Of a stretch of 64,000 bases of DNA, positions 1-32,100 are shown piece after piece; the stretch's first letter is position 1, and the number at the start of each line of letters is the position of its first letter. The stretch spans positions 748,230 to 812,229 of the forward strand of contig VSDK01016681.1 of NCBI GenBank assembly GCA_009767595.1, read 5' to 3'. The stretch is from Symbiodinium kawagutii (Eukaryota; Sar; Dinophyceae; Suessiales; Symbiodiniaceae). A model generated the notes under the pieces. That model made no database searches, was not told the origin of the DNA, and saw only the letters and a list, made by a program, of their open reading frames with translations. Both the position numbers and the translations under genes were made by a program.

Positions 1-18
1 CCAGTCTCGCGAGCTCAT
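1..18 (-). CDS. Start of a second copy of the PAS-like membrane protein gene (runs off the left edge)
   Basis: The first 18 bases are identical to the beginning of the intronless gene at 8533-10080: an ATG at 18-16 followed by codons for SSRDW. The roughly 115 bases upstream of this ATG match the upstream flank of the other copy with only about three differences. The gene reads leftwards out of the window, so nothing can be said about its integrity. I infer a tandem duplicate lying in a downstream intron of the same host gene (the TPR gene). Alternative: a truncated duplicate that ends just outside the window. Confidence 0.7.
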
Positions 19-933
19 GGCGTAATGACAAAACAGCAGAGTCGTTGGAGACTCTTCAGTGCTATGACGGGCAGTGGTTCACTATGATTCATTATGCTTC
101 ACTGTTATGGTCCAATCATGCTGAATTTGAAACAATTGAACTATATAATGATGGCTAATTTGGAAGTAATTTGGAAGCAATGAAGTACTGATATTCACAA
201 CTAATGATGGTTTATCCCCTACTGCTAACCAATCTCTCAACTATTAGTTGATCATGGATTTGTTAGCCACCAACTATTATTAGGAGATAGCCATTTGATA
301 AGCAATTGACAAATATTGGAACCAATAACATGATAATTCTCATTGCCAAGAAATAACATTAGATAAGCAATTGACAAGATTAGTGGTGGAAACCAATTTT
401 TTAATAGGGAAACCCTAGGGAACCACAAAAAAATGGTAGATTCTCCATTGCCATGTTAGTTTCCCAGTGGTTAACCCATTTGGAAGCAACGACCCATGGC
501 CAACCTACGCTGCTGGGGGGCATCTGTTCGTCCGGTGCCAAGCTGCTGGCTGCGCCACGAAATGAATTCAGCGAGCGAGAGCTTGTTGACGGTTCTCGCC
601 AAAGACTGACTTGTTGTTCACAGTTGACTTGACTTTTGTTGTTGACCAATAGTTATCACAAAGATGTTTGATGTTTGATAATTGTTGACTATTTTGTTAA
701 TTTATTACTAAACAACAACTAATTATTACTAGTGTAGTCAACAATAATTGTTGATTAATAGTTGTAAATCATTGCAATGTTGTTATTAGCTTGTTGTTTA
801 GTAATAACAATTAGTAGTTGTTCACCAAACAACAATTAGTGACACCAAAGTGCCAAACAACAATTAGTGACACCTAAGTGAACTTGTTGCTAATAATTGT
901 TGACTACACTATGATTGGTTAGTTTATTACTAA

Positions 934-991
934 ACAACAAACTAATGAACAACAAACTAATGAACAACAAACTAATGAACAACAAACTAAT
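934..991. repeat. 15-bp tandem repeat (AACAACAAACTAATG)
   Basis: About four direct copies of aacaacaaactaatg lie inside duplication copy A and are absent from copy B, so they expanded or inserted after the duplication, or were lost from B. Confidence 0.8.
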
Positions 992-2573
992 CTAGTTAAC
1001 AATTGTTTGTTAACAATTGTTGACTGGTTGTGTACTTATTCTTAACAACACACTAATCTAGTTGTTTAACCATGAATTGTTGTTAAGTCTATTGGTTGTT
1101 CAACAATTGTTGACTATTCAGCCTTTCTGTTCAGCACTCAGAAGGCATTCAAAGTCAAAAAAATGTTGACTATTCACTGGACTTTCCTTCGCTGTCCAAA
1201 GACTATTCATTAGAAAACTTATTGTTCATAGTGAATAGATCACAAATGTTGTCTAGTGAACAATTAGTTATCCTTATACAGATAATGGACAGTGAACCAA
1301 ATTTGCTACTGTCCACAGTCACTAGTGCGAATACAGGCACTTGTATATGCTTGTATCATTTCGTCTGTCTGTTGCATGTCTGCCTGCTGTGGCCGTTGAG
1401 AGTCAGACAGCAAAGAGTTGATTACAGGGCACTGTTTTAAAATCGTAGTGAACAGGGAATAGTGTAGTGATCAGTCTCAGAGTTTGTCTCAGTGAATAGT
1501 AATCGACAGTAATGTATAACTTAATGTATAGAAATGATCAGTAATGTATATTTATGTAAAGTAATAGACAGTAATGTGTGTAGAAATGATCGTGTCTTAC
1601 ATTAATAGACATGTGTTTGCAGTCGATAGCTGTTGACCAAGAGACACCAACCTCTGTAGGACCCCAGGGGTGACCACCAGGGTTGGCTCGTCAGCTCGTG
1701 GAAACCCCATAGCAGGGGAGCCAACCACCACTGGCTACAACTGCTTGGTCATCCCCACGGTGCACCGCTGTCACCAAGGCGCCTACGTTCTTCCCCACCT
1801 GACCCAACACTCGTAACCTTTTGGAAGATTCAACTTGAACATCCAACAAAAAGAACAGTGGACGTATCAACCAACTTCGCAAAAGTTGGTTGATGTGTTG
1901 CTTGCTTCACAATTTCGCAAGATAGTGATATGGCTGTGGGTCAAATCAACCAGCTTATGGTGGAGAATCACAAAAAAATTATAGGGAAAACAAGCTGGTG
2001 AATGATGCGGGAACCACGGGCACAGGGTGACCCAGCTCGCCATGGATACGCAACGTGATTAGTGCATCAGTCATCTACAAATGGTGGATGTTCCATTGCC
2101 TAACAAAGGCTAGTAGTCGTCACCTTGGGGCGTTCAAATCGCCGGCAAGATCATCATTCAAGCCCCTAATGTGCTATTCATTCACCCTTGCTTCCCTAAG
2201 TATCTAACAGATCGTGGTGCGTATGCATCAACTTAGCATTAGCTGAAACAAACCATGCACCAACTTATTCCCCTCTTTTATCATGTTCAACCAATTTACC
2301 AACCATCTAATTCAAAGTTACTGTCGCAATTGCCAATCAACACCATTCATGAACCATCTAATCCACGAGAACATCAACCTCTATCCCTACTGGTTCCATC
2401 CCTATCCCAAACATAAATCCAACCAAATCCAACTATCCCAACAAATCAACATAAATCAACCAAATCCAACCAACCCTAACCAACCCCTAACCCGAACCAA
2501 CAACCAACCCCAACCAACCAAGCCTACTCCACACCATCACCCCACGCCTTGGGGTGCCCCCCATGGGACCCGC

Positions 2574-21264
<18,691 letters not shown>

Positions 21265-22635
21265 GACGCATCGCCGCCTGAGCTGCTTCCCCGGCGGGTG
21301 ACTTGGCTTACAAGAAAATTCCACCAGGTTTTTTTCGTGGCCAAGGCTTACTAGCATGGGTTTTTTGTGGTTTACTACCTTATGCTGATTTCTTGGTAAT
21401 CATATTTGAAAATAGTGTGGTCATGTTCTGATTTGGTTGGTTCAATCATTTGCTGTAGAGAGATTTCTGTAGGCACCATATGTTCTTTATCAAATTTGTT
21501 GAATGATACTTTATTGTGTAAATGTATGAGCACGTGTAATGGTAAATGCTGTCCGAGTGCTTTATATCATCAAGCCCCAAGGACGTTGTCGGTTTTTGCA
21601 GAATCGGAGGTTCTCCAAGAAGCGCTCATGCATCTCATCATATAGCATTTATCATCTATCTAAATATTTGCAGACATTTGCATTGGTATCTTTAAATATG
21701 TACATACACATCCTACTGTCAAGAGGTTCTGTGCTGTCGCCATGTGATGATTCACCTGAGAGCGGAACTGTCAATGATCCTTCACCACTATTCATCATTA
21801 TTAACCATGGACTAAAACATTTGTCAACTATGATTATTATTCACCATGATCAAAAGTTATTAATTAACCATCATTGACCAGCTGTGTTCATCAACCAGTC
21901 TTGCAAACAATTCTTAATCATTATCCATGACCTCACCACTACTTGACCAGTACTTCACCCTTCAGCAGTTTAACATTATTAACTACCGAACCAATGTTGA
22001 CAACCAATAATCAACCGTCCATGATAGCATTAACGATTAATCATGGTGATCACCACTAATGATGGTCATGACGGATCACCTTAATCATCATCAAGGCTTG
22101 TGCCACGGTCGCCACACAACGGTAATGCAACGGTGATGATTGAATCCAGTACTGCTGGATCACGAGGACATCCAAAAGGTCTTGTGGCAATCCGCAACAT
22201 ACACTTTGACATCAACTGGTAATGATCTTCAAGGCAATAGTCGCAATGGGTTGGTTGACTATACCCTGAAGTTGGTAGGTGATTATAAGATCCATCAAAC
22301 ATCATGTTGGGCATTACCTCCATGGTGCGGTTGATGGAGGAAATCCTGCAGCACCCAGACAGGCATCCCAAGCAATCTTACGCGAGGACATCCCCTTGAA
22401 CCTCTTAATCTCAATGTTGGGATTTCCTCCATTGACAAATTTCATGTTCGACACGAACCGCACAAAAACTTCAATATTGAAGTTTGGGGTTCCCAAGGGA
22501 TATGAACAATCAAGGTGGTGCAGGATTTCCTCCATCAACAGTATCAAGCAACCACACAAGGTAACATTCAATAGTTGCCATCTGCCTCATAAAATCTCTG
22601 ATTGACTTCTCTCATTGTTCATTGCTGTAGCCACA

Positions 22636-22748
22636 TGGCTGTGGGTCAAAACCCCGTACCCCTGGTTCCCCATCATTAACCATTGGTTTCCTTGTTATTG
22701 TTGGTTATTAACCCCCATTATTGGTTGGTTAATATTGACCCACAGCCA
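22636..22748. repeat. MITE-like element B, best-preserved copy
   Basis: Terminal inverted repeats tggctgtgggtcaa and ttgacccacagcca enclose about 85 bp (ccccgtacccctggttcccc...). Confidence 0.85.
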
Positions 22749-23693
22749 CATTAACGAGAGCTCTGATCGAAAGTTAAATCATGACAAGTACCCCAAGCCT
22801 ATGGACCGCAGCGGTCAAAAGCCATTCCCAGTTGCTTGAGAATCTAAGCCTTTCAAAAAAGCACTCGTGAGCTTCGTGAACAGAGCAGCTGCTTTAAAGA
22901 AGTTACAGTTGCGAAGTGATACCTCCAGTTTAAGTCAATCAAGCAATTTAGATTATAGTCTACTTATAGTGGTAAAAATGTCTACCAGCCACGCCTGGTA
23001 CATGAACCTAAGTTCGCAATCCCTGGATCACCACCTTCGGCCAACCCCCAACCCTCAACCCCCAATCCCCCAAGCAATTGGAGCTTCGCCGCCATCAAGG
23101 GATCCAACAAGGAGCCAAAAATAACACGAGATCAGATTTCACGGCTCAGTCGCCTGGCTCAGTGGTTCAGTAGCGGTCCCCCAGTGGATTGGCTGATGTC
23201 ACTTCCGTGTGGATCGCTGCACACATGATATACATGTACAATGTGAATGTATCTAGATGGAGTTTTTATATAGAGATAGATACATGCCTGTATCTGCGGC
23301 AAATAAAACATCTGCTTGGTACTCTCCCTGCAACTCAACGAGAATTCGAAATTGATCCACCACGAGAGGCTGTTGGAAGGCTTCATCTTGATGGAGAGTC
23401 AACTGCAGGGCTCAAAAGCTATACCTTCGTTTATACCTACCATCTAAGCTGGGCTGCTACCAGTTCTAAAGGGCTGATATCTACTAGTTATAGGGGGTTC
23501 ACTACCAGTCATAGCGGATTGTGACCCAACTTAGAAATGCTGGGGGAACACCTTGTAGGAATGCGGATGGAGGAAAGCCAACATGCAGAAGATCGGTACG
23601 GGTCCATGCCATCCAACAGGCCAGTGCGTTTACACCGACACAGCAAGGGCATCGTGAAACCGACCCATGGCCAAGTACTGAGTGAATGCTGAT

Positions 23694-23800
23694 ACGGCTG
23701 TGGGTCAAACCCCAGGACCCGCGTGTCAAGATCCAATAAGTAAGCAGAATAGTCAGAATAGTCGAATTGTAGGCAATTGTTGGATGGTTGGTAATGACCC
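23694..23800. repeat. MITE-like element B, diverged copy
   Basis: Left end cggctgtgggtcaaacccca, right end ggtaatgacccat; the interior has largely changed. Confidence 0.5.
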
Positions 23801-24157
23801 ATCCCCAAATGTGATTAAGATCTGTAAATATAAAAAAGCAACCATTCAATGGCTACGTTGACCAAAGCAATATTGTCAAAAAGTGCATTTTCAGGCTCAG
23901 TACTATCATCTTGGATCCAAATGTCACCTGAATGGCTCATCTTAAGCAACTGTTTACCTGCGGGGTTACATCAGGTATGAGCCACAGCCATGAACAAGCA
24001 TTGGGAGTTCAGCCACTAGCAATGGTGCAACAAAGATTCGTGCTTTATACTGGCCTACAATGGTTACTAGTGGTTTCTGGTGATTCAGAAGCTGGTTAAT
24101 AAGCTGGTTAATAATGGTTAGTAACCTGATGAACGATGGAATGATGGTCGATAGGCA

Positions 24158-24240
24158 CTTCTGATCAATGATGGTCAATGATGGTCAACCATGGTCCATG
24201 ATGGTCAATCATGGTCAATGATGGTCAATGATGGTCAATA
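24158..24240. repeat. (ATGGTCA)n tandem repeat
   Basis: Roughly eight units of atggtcaatg or close variants. Confidence 0.8.
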
Positions 24241-24375
24241 TGCGTGTAAATGCGTACGATTTATCACTGACGGTCAGCAGTCGATAATGATGGTGGATTG
24301 TGGCCAACAATGGTCTATCACGGTCCTATGGTGATAGATCTTCCATTGTCAGAAAAACGATTGGTGCACACCAAC

Positions 24376-25628
24376 CAGCATTTGGGGCTGTGCCCTCATG
24401 GTCCCCACGGTCACCATGCGCGCCTCCGGCGGAAACGGGAGGCCCCATTCGGGGCCACCGCGGTGAGCCATCCTTCTTGATCAAAGGTGCAGCGATGCGA
24501 TTGGTTGGAGCAAACCAATTAATCTACCAATATCAACCGGTCAGTGTGAACTAACCATCATTACGGGGAAGTTATTACTATTAACAATTAACTAACCATC
24601 ACTTATTAATTACCATGGTTGTTAATATCAGTGATGGGAAGGTATTGCTATTAACAATTCACTAACCATCACTTATTACCATGGTTGTTAATATCAGTGA
24701 TGGGAACGTATTGCTATTAACAATTCACTAACCATCACTTATTACTTTGAGGAATGTATGGTTATTCAGGTACCAGGAAGCAAAGCACCGCTGATCAAAC
24801 AGCACCTCTGCGCAGTTTCCATGTCCTATCGTAGCTTCCAAAAGTTCATCTGTGGTCACCCTGTCAGGTATGCTCCGACGCACCGAAATGGTTACATTGG
24901 TGAAACTGTAAACCGCTAGAAAAATGACTGGTTTACAGTGGTAGTGATGGACCTTGAGCGGCTGCTAGTCAATGGTAACAATGGCCCATCCCCTGGAAAA
25001 ATGACTGGTTACATTGGTGAAACTGTAAACCCCTAAAAAAAAGATGCATTCTAGCTAATGATTGTTCATTCATGATTTTTGAGCTGGTTCATCAGTGGTC
25101 AATCCAATCTCCTTGAGTTGGTACAACCAACTGCACTAGTGGGATGTGGCTATGGGTCAAAACCCCGTACCCCTGGTTCCCATCATTAATCATTGGTTTT
25201 TCCCTATAATTGTTGCTTAATATTGTGGTTAATATTGACCCATACCCATGAATTACTTGGTTGTCAGGCTATGTTTGTTGCAGCGGTCGGCAAGATTCTC
25301 CATCAGGATTCACGACCGTAAGCGTTCTTGTGACCAGTTGGATTACCATCTTCTACTTCTTGGTACTGGAACATTCACATCCATAGACCACCACCAGTTG
25401 AAGCAAAAAAAAGCTGGTGATTGGCCATCGATTACCGGGAGTTCGTAGATCTAGGGATCCCCCCATTCCTGCCCCATTCACCGTGACCATCCTGTTCTTT
25501 TCCTCAAAGCCTTGGGGCTCCACAGTGTAACAGCTACAACGACTCAGCGCCCGATCAAAAGCCGGCGCGTTTCTGCCGCGCTGCCGAGTGCTACCCAGGA
25601 CATTCATCAAACCCAGCAGCTTTGACAT
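24376..25628 (-). CDS. First two exons of an unrecognised gene
   Basis: Exon 1 (25628-25482) starts at ATG and encodes 49 residues, MSKLLGLMNVLGSTRQ through EEKNRMVT. Its donor ACG|GTGAAT is phase 0. Exon 2 (24472-24376), acceptor AAGAAG|GAT, continues DGSPRWPRMGPPVSAGG and ends phase 1 at G|GTTGGT. Both are GC-rich islands in repeat sequence, which supports coding. The rest of the gene should lie further left (23.7-22.1 kb) but was not resolved. No family is recognised. It is on the same strand as its neighbours, about 0.5 kb downstream of the sulfotransferase stop. Confidence 0.45.
24555..24745. repeat. About 65-bp tandem repeat, three units
   Basis: Direct repeats containing ttaccatggttgttaatatc and agtgatgggaa, then attgctattaacaattcac. 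Confidence 0.85.
25147..25249. repeat. MITE-like element B copy
   Basis: Ends tggctatgggtcaa and ttgacccatacccat; the interior ccccgtacccctggttccc is the same as in the 22636 copy. Confidence 0.75.
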
Positions 25629-26160
25629 GGGTCATCCCAACCAGCCAAAAGCACATGGAAACATCCTAAACATTGCCTAAACAAGCGGTGCAACGTGTTC
25701 TTGCCTTGTGTATCTTCATATATACCTGTCGTATTTATAACCATCTGTGTGCTTTACCAAGTCCAAGTGTCACCAAGTCATTGGGTAGCAAACCATCCCA
25801 CCTCTTCAATGGACTGCGAAGTGCTACATGTCCTACCTACCACCCCCTATGAATACTTCCAATGGTGATCATCTCATGAGATGCTTCTGCCCGGTTTTGG
25901 GGAACCAGTGATCCTAAACCATAGGGAACCCCTGGGACCCAACGACATGACCAATCCAGAGGTGGATTGCTTCACAAGTTCAGCGGTCTCAGGCATCGCT
26001 GTTTGGCTGGATGTTTTGATCATGTTTCATCCCTGGAAAAACACCACCTGCCTGGGCTCTTTGGCCCAGCTGAGCATCCTTGGCTGAGCAATGGTGGTTG
26101 GTTCAACCACCATTGGTTGAGCCAATAGTTCTCCCTATGGCGTTGAGCACTAGCCCAGCA

Positions 26161-29100
26161 TCATTGCGACAATCGCTGCTTGGCTTGAGCAGTGAGCTGC
26201 CTCGCAACTGTCTGAGCAAATTCGAACAGTTCGTAGTCCAAAGAGTTCATTTTCTTCAGAAATTTCACCTCCTCGTCACTGAACACCTGAAGAAAAACAC
26301 GCCGATCACCGACCAGGAGAATGTAGCCATTGGGATTTTGTGTATCTAATTTTCCTGAATAGACCTCTAGTTCAATCAGCGGTGGGAAAAGTCATATGTC
26401 CACGTACATCTTCCTATATGCCTGCTTTGCAACCAACAATGCAATATTCCGACAAGCCCGTCAACAACTGAGCGCAAAGCATCCAACCAAACTCTAGCCA
26501 CAGCAACAAGCAAGCAAGCCAGCAGCAACAATACCTTCCAACCCGTACCTATTGCTAGCAATGGCTGCGAAAATGCTTGCTCGTGACTGCTAGTGAATCA
26601 ACAATACATAGATGGATCACTGTTAATAATTACTTTCTTTCATTACTGACTGTTGCCGACAACGGCTGTGAGCCCAGTTCAACCCTCATGTCTGTCCCAG
26701 CGCACATTTCTTGGTATTTGATGCCAGTGCGATCGCCAAACGCCGCGATCCAGATCCATCTGCCAGCCAAAGACCGCCCGCAGCTGTGCCAGATGATCGC
26801 TGAGTTCCTCCATGATCAACACCACATCCATCTTGGACAAGACTCCTCCAAGGCTCTGGATCGACCGCCACAGGCTTTGACGGCTTGGAGTTGGTACCAA
26901 GCTTGGCACTTCATAGGTCATCGTTGGATAGCCCATCTAGGTCCACTTATCATCAACCTATCACAACTATTTTTGGGTTGTTCTTGGCTAACCAATCAAA
27001 CTCACCATGCTGGTGATTGGCTGCCCTGACTCCACCAGCACTATCCATCAACCCCGCGTTGCCGGCTCCGCGGCAGCGTAGCTGTCCTTTGGCCTTCTCC
27101 AAGTGCTGTCGCGTGACCTCGCCGACGGGCACGTCGTAGTCGCCGCTCAGGGAACGAGTGGCGAAATTGTCGAAGTGTTGGAAGGTGTCGAAGGGCGGCA
27201 GGCAGAAGTGAAACGCCAAGTTCCTCGCCGAGGAGAAAGATGTGACCATGGATGATGGTAAACTACTATGATGGTGATGGTGATGGTGATGATGGTGGTG
27301 ATGATGGTGAAGGTGAAGGAGATCTCAGGTATATGGAGGCAATGTTTCCTACTGGTTGATGACCACGGGTGATTGTTGATACCACGTGAGAATGGCTGCG
27401 CCAAGGGCGCAAAAGAATGACACTCCCATTACAAGCTATGATGATTCCAAAACATATTAATTGATGAACCCCGATCAATGCAAATCAGGCGCGGAAACCA
27501 CTCACATGCCTAAATCATACAGAGAAGCGGACGCTATCACAACAATGAACCAAAAACTAATCCAACTGTCGGGATGTCAAGAACTAATCCGTCTGGCCAC
27601 AACCCACCGGGTGGGGGGGCAGTGCTTATCCACCGTTGGTTGGATTTGTGGTCAGGAGCAACTAATGCGATAACATGTTCTCGCTTGTAGCGCCAGGTTT
27701 TGCTGATTCACTGGAACCTAGGAGCGATCGATGATACGTGAAAACGCTGAACAGAAAGAAGCATTGCCATTGAATTGCATTCGTGTTGCGATGGCACATT
27801 ATCTTCGTTCGTGGTGTTGACAAAACTCGAGGATGGGCCACGCAATGTCATATCTGCCTTCTCAAAAATATTGGATTTCAGTGGGCAGAGTATATCTTGT
27901 GAAATCAGCAATTTCGCTTGGAGAAACTTTGGTCTAGTTCCCTCCACCTTTTGTCAGGTCCCCCACAACTTCCGGTTTAATTGAAAATCTGTTCTTGGTG
28001 TTTGGTTCGCACTCAAAATAGTTAACGTTTCACTAAGCATTGTTAACTGCTTGATAACCATGGTTAATCATGGTTAGTCATTGTTAGTCGTAGCTCATCA
28101 TGGTTATATTATCATTGTCAATCATGATGATCATGGCTAATCATGGCTAATAATAGTTGGTCGCGGTCTATCATGCTTCATCATTTTTCTCAACCATGAT
28201 CAACCATCATAGACCAGTGCCATCACTATGTCCCTGCGCTTCAAACTTCCCCTTGCGTCAACAGTATCAGGTCCTGGGCGCAATGCGACTGCGCAGCGTC
28301 TGCAGCATGGGTTTCTTCTCGAAGCCGTTGCCGATCATCGTGGACTTCATGGCTGCCACGGGGTCTCGAAGCATGATCCCAAACAGCCTGGGGCAAGCTG
28401 CGAATCTGGCGCAGCCAAGCGATTCAAACTGGGCGTCCCTAGTTCTTATGGCTGACACATTGGATCGGCCCAAAAAATTGCAAGAAACAAAGAAAAAAAT
28501 GGAAGACATCTAGCTCTTACGGCAAATATACGCTGTTTTTTCAATTCTCTGATGAGAGTCGACCAAGACATGGCATCCTTCGTGAAAGTGCAGAAAAATT
28601 GTTTGGCCTTGTGAATTTCACGGCACTCGATATCATTTTTGATAGGATCCATTTGATGCTGAGATAGCCCCATTGATGGATATCCCTTTGCAAGTATCAT
28701 CAAGTATCTAAATACAATTGTAAATGTATTTAAGTACATATAATGGTTACTTATACGACTATACCGTCATCGGTATGACTCTTCTCTGACGTAAGCCGGT
28801 GTACATGGGCAGCCAATACTACCCAACCGAGCACGTCGCCATCAAGGCACATGGTTTGAGCAGAGCCTTTAGAGCAGCTTAGGTCGTCTTCATCCAGGAC
28901 ACGTTCGACAGCCGAAAAGGTGTATTGCAGGCTGGCCTAAGGGCGACATGGTTAGCTGCTTATGGCTTGATCATGGATGGCTAAAGCTGGCTGCTTAAGG
29001 GTTGATCATGGATGGCTAGCAATGGTGTTATGCTCTCAAACTGGCCTCATGATGGCTGATGATGGACAATCAGGGTCGGTGGGAAGTCGCGGTTCATGGA

Positions 29101-32100
29101 TGGCTGAGGGTCATGAACCAATGAGCTGGCAATTGCAATCATCAAAATTTGATATGCAAACAATCAGTCATAGCTGGTGAACTATACTACCGGGAACATG
29201 AACCAACTAGAGGACTTGATCTAGGGTGATTATATTTACCCCGGAGCTGCCAAATCATAATCTCGTTGCGTTAGCATTATTAGCACATGCTGTGGTTATT
29301 TTTGGCTTCCCAACACGACATGGATGGTTTTTTTACAACACACTGAGACCGTCATGGACCAAAACCCAGCCACCCTTGTTCCCCGCATCTTCGTGTGGAG
29401 TATTTGCATTTATATAGCTCTGCACCGGTCTTTCCTCTCTGCTGCCGCCGTCCCGTTCTCAATTCACACACAATACCTCAAACCCCGCAACTCCTCTGTC
29501 ACACCTCATCCCACACCGCTCACTTCATATCCCTTGTCACACACCACCCACCTCACAGAACTCATCTCATGCCACTCAACTTACACCCCTCACCTCGAAC
29601 AATTCATCTTCCTGCACCATTCATCTCACATCACGTCGCCTTCCCAGCCCTGTGGCTGCGGACTGTCTAGATGCCACCCGCGCACGTCGCAAACAACTGC
29701 TGATCGTTAGAACTAGGAAGCCCTCACAGCAACGAATAATAGTTGATACTTGTTGAAAAAACATAATCATTGAAAGTTCTCCCTTGCTAGGAAGCCCTCA
29801 CAGCCTTCAGCAACTCCAGAAACCATATGGCGACCCAAAAGGTTGCGAAAACGGCACTGAGATGCCATGCTGGTCATCCAACGCAATGGATTCTTCATTG
29901 GTCAATGCTATCTCTATCAATGGATTGACGACCACCTATGAGACCACAGCTCGGACTGGGAAAGCGACCTGCTAGTCATCTGCAAATTGCAATGAGGATT
30001 TGCCCAGGAGGAGGCAACGGAATGAGGCTCAACATTTGGATGGCTTTGTTTGCTCCCAGCTCGATAGTTACAACCTTAATATGGAGGTTCATCAAAATAG
30101 GGAACCCCAAAAATGGTTGGTTTATTGGCATAAATGGTTTCCTAAAGGATGATTTCGGGGTACCCCTATTTTGAGAAACACCTCAACTGAAACCACCGAG
30201 GTAAACCGTGTTGTGTGGTCGGATTGTCCGATTGGCACCTCAATTTTGAGCACAACGAACCCAGTTCCTGATAATGCTTCAAGCTGCTGCACGCTTCTTG
30301 CATGGGACTCGAAAAGTTTTTGGAGTGGAACACGCATCTGGCATGATGTTACCTGAGCAACGGCCAAATGCCACGTGGTTCGCCACGTGAACCACGTGGC
30401 ATTTAAAAAACTGAGGCTGTGCCCCTTAAGATTGGATCATCTTTGGGAATGGATTATCATCAACACTTGCGGGCCAGGTAGCATAGCCTCAACCAACTGC
30501 TGCATTTTCAGCACGTACTTGGAGACAACTGGGGTTTTCCATGCACCGAAATGGCATATGACTCAAGTTTGATATAGGCATCCTTGCTGCATAGCTAAGG
30601 GACTTCATTGCCAGCTAAGAAGCTAGTTCAAACATGTTGCGAAGCCATCTCATCTATTCAGCTGACAGCCCGCATCAGAACTACTTTCGCCACCTTCCCT
30701 GATCCCTCGCTGCGGAAAACCGTGGTACAGTTGTCTTTCGGCGGAGAGACCTTCTCCCCATGTGCACGAGCTAAATCACACATGGTGGTGCCACCATAGC
30801 TGTGCAAATGAATCCATAAGACTCTTGGTTGATCAAAGTGCCCAGGCCGCCGCTCTGATGATACCTTGGTACATGGAGCTCGCCTGAAACCGACTGAAGA
30901 ACGGCCTCCGCATCCCTTTAGGCTATCCCTGGTTAACACACCAGTTGAGCGAATGTTTCCACTGTTGAATATTGTGGACCACTATTTTGAAACATTCACT
31001 GCTCCGTGTATACTATGCATTGAATCAGGGTGTTTCTCAAAATCGGGTACCCCCAAATCATCCTTTAATGTTCATTTTTGGACATTACTCAACCATTTTT
31101 GAGGGTACCCCCATTTTCAGAAAACACCATAAGTTTCATCCTTGTTAAATCATGAAGTGGGCCATTCATCCACCATTTTCAAGCAGTGATGAGCCAATCT
31201 CAGTAGCTATCGTTACCATTGAAATCAACCACCGATTGAATCCATACACCGCCATTTACACCAAGAAATAGCTACCCATCACTAGAGTTTCGATAACTAC
31301 ATATTACCAAGAAATACCCTGAATGGATATAGCTGATGCTTATGAACTACACCGGTATAGTTCACCATCATGAACATGACAAAATCATTCACCAACAGTG
31401 TAGCAAACCATCATCAGGGGGACAATCTTCTTAAGTCACTTGGTACTATAGTGGCAGATGGTACCAGTCCCCCTTGTGTCATGAACAATCCATTCTACGA
31501 CCCATAGCCATGTTTCCTTTCTGATTGCCATAATGGCAATACACTACGCATTCTAATAGTAATCATTGTTAGTAAGAATCTATTAGAACGACCACCAACA
31601 ATCATGATCAGTCAGAGTAGTAATCATGGCTAGTAACGCGACCATCACCAACCATTGATCACCTTCAACCATCATTACTAAACGTTATTACCATCATCAA
31701 CCTAATTAATCATTACTTCACCATCATGGTTTACCAACCATGATTAAGCATTCCGAACTTTTACTACTAAGCATGATCAAGCATTTCGAACTATTACTAG
31801 TATTACTAACTAGGGCTACTACTAACGATCATTATCATTAGAAATGATTATTAAGCATTACTCACTAGTATTCATTCCCACCATTGCAAACCATCACTAC
31901 TAAGCATAATAGCCATAACAACTAGTGTTCTTAAGCATTCCTGATCCTTTCGAACCATCATGACTAAAAAAATACTAACTATTAATCATTCACAACCATT
32001 ACTAACCATTAGTAACCTTCCACAATGATCAACCAATGCTTACAAATTACTAACACATTACTGGGCATCATTACTAACTAGTCCCAACTATAATAAAGCA

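Larger units (their letters stand above)
1..1890. repeat. Segmental duplication, copy A (partner 10063-11292)
   Basis: Matched blocks in the same order as copy B: 1-132 with 10063-10195 (about three mismatches); the stretch around 590-620 (ttctcgccaaagactgact) with 10475-10500; the stretch around 1145-1500 with 10625-10960; and 1680-1890 with 11080-11292 (tgcttggtcatcc, then accgctgtcaccaaggc). Copy A is longer because of extra AACAACAAACTAATG-type repeats at about 660-1080. Similarity is highest next to the gene start and falls off upstream. The block is intronic with respect to the TPR gene. Confidence 0.85.
21265..24375. other. Stretch without firm genes; possible but unproven coding pieces
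   Basis: Spacer between the MGCGASS gene and the partial gene at 24.4-25.6 kb. It contains two element B copies. Minus-strand stretches near 22.1-22.55 kb (for example NGGNPNIEIKRFKG) and 23.55-23.7 kb (YLAMGRFHDALAVS) look weakly protein-like and could be downstream exons of the 25.6-kb gene. No phase-consistent chain was obtained, so they are not called. Confidence 0.4.
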
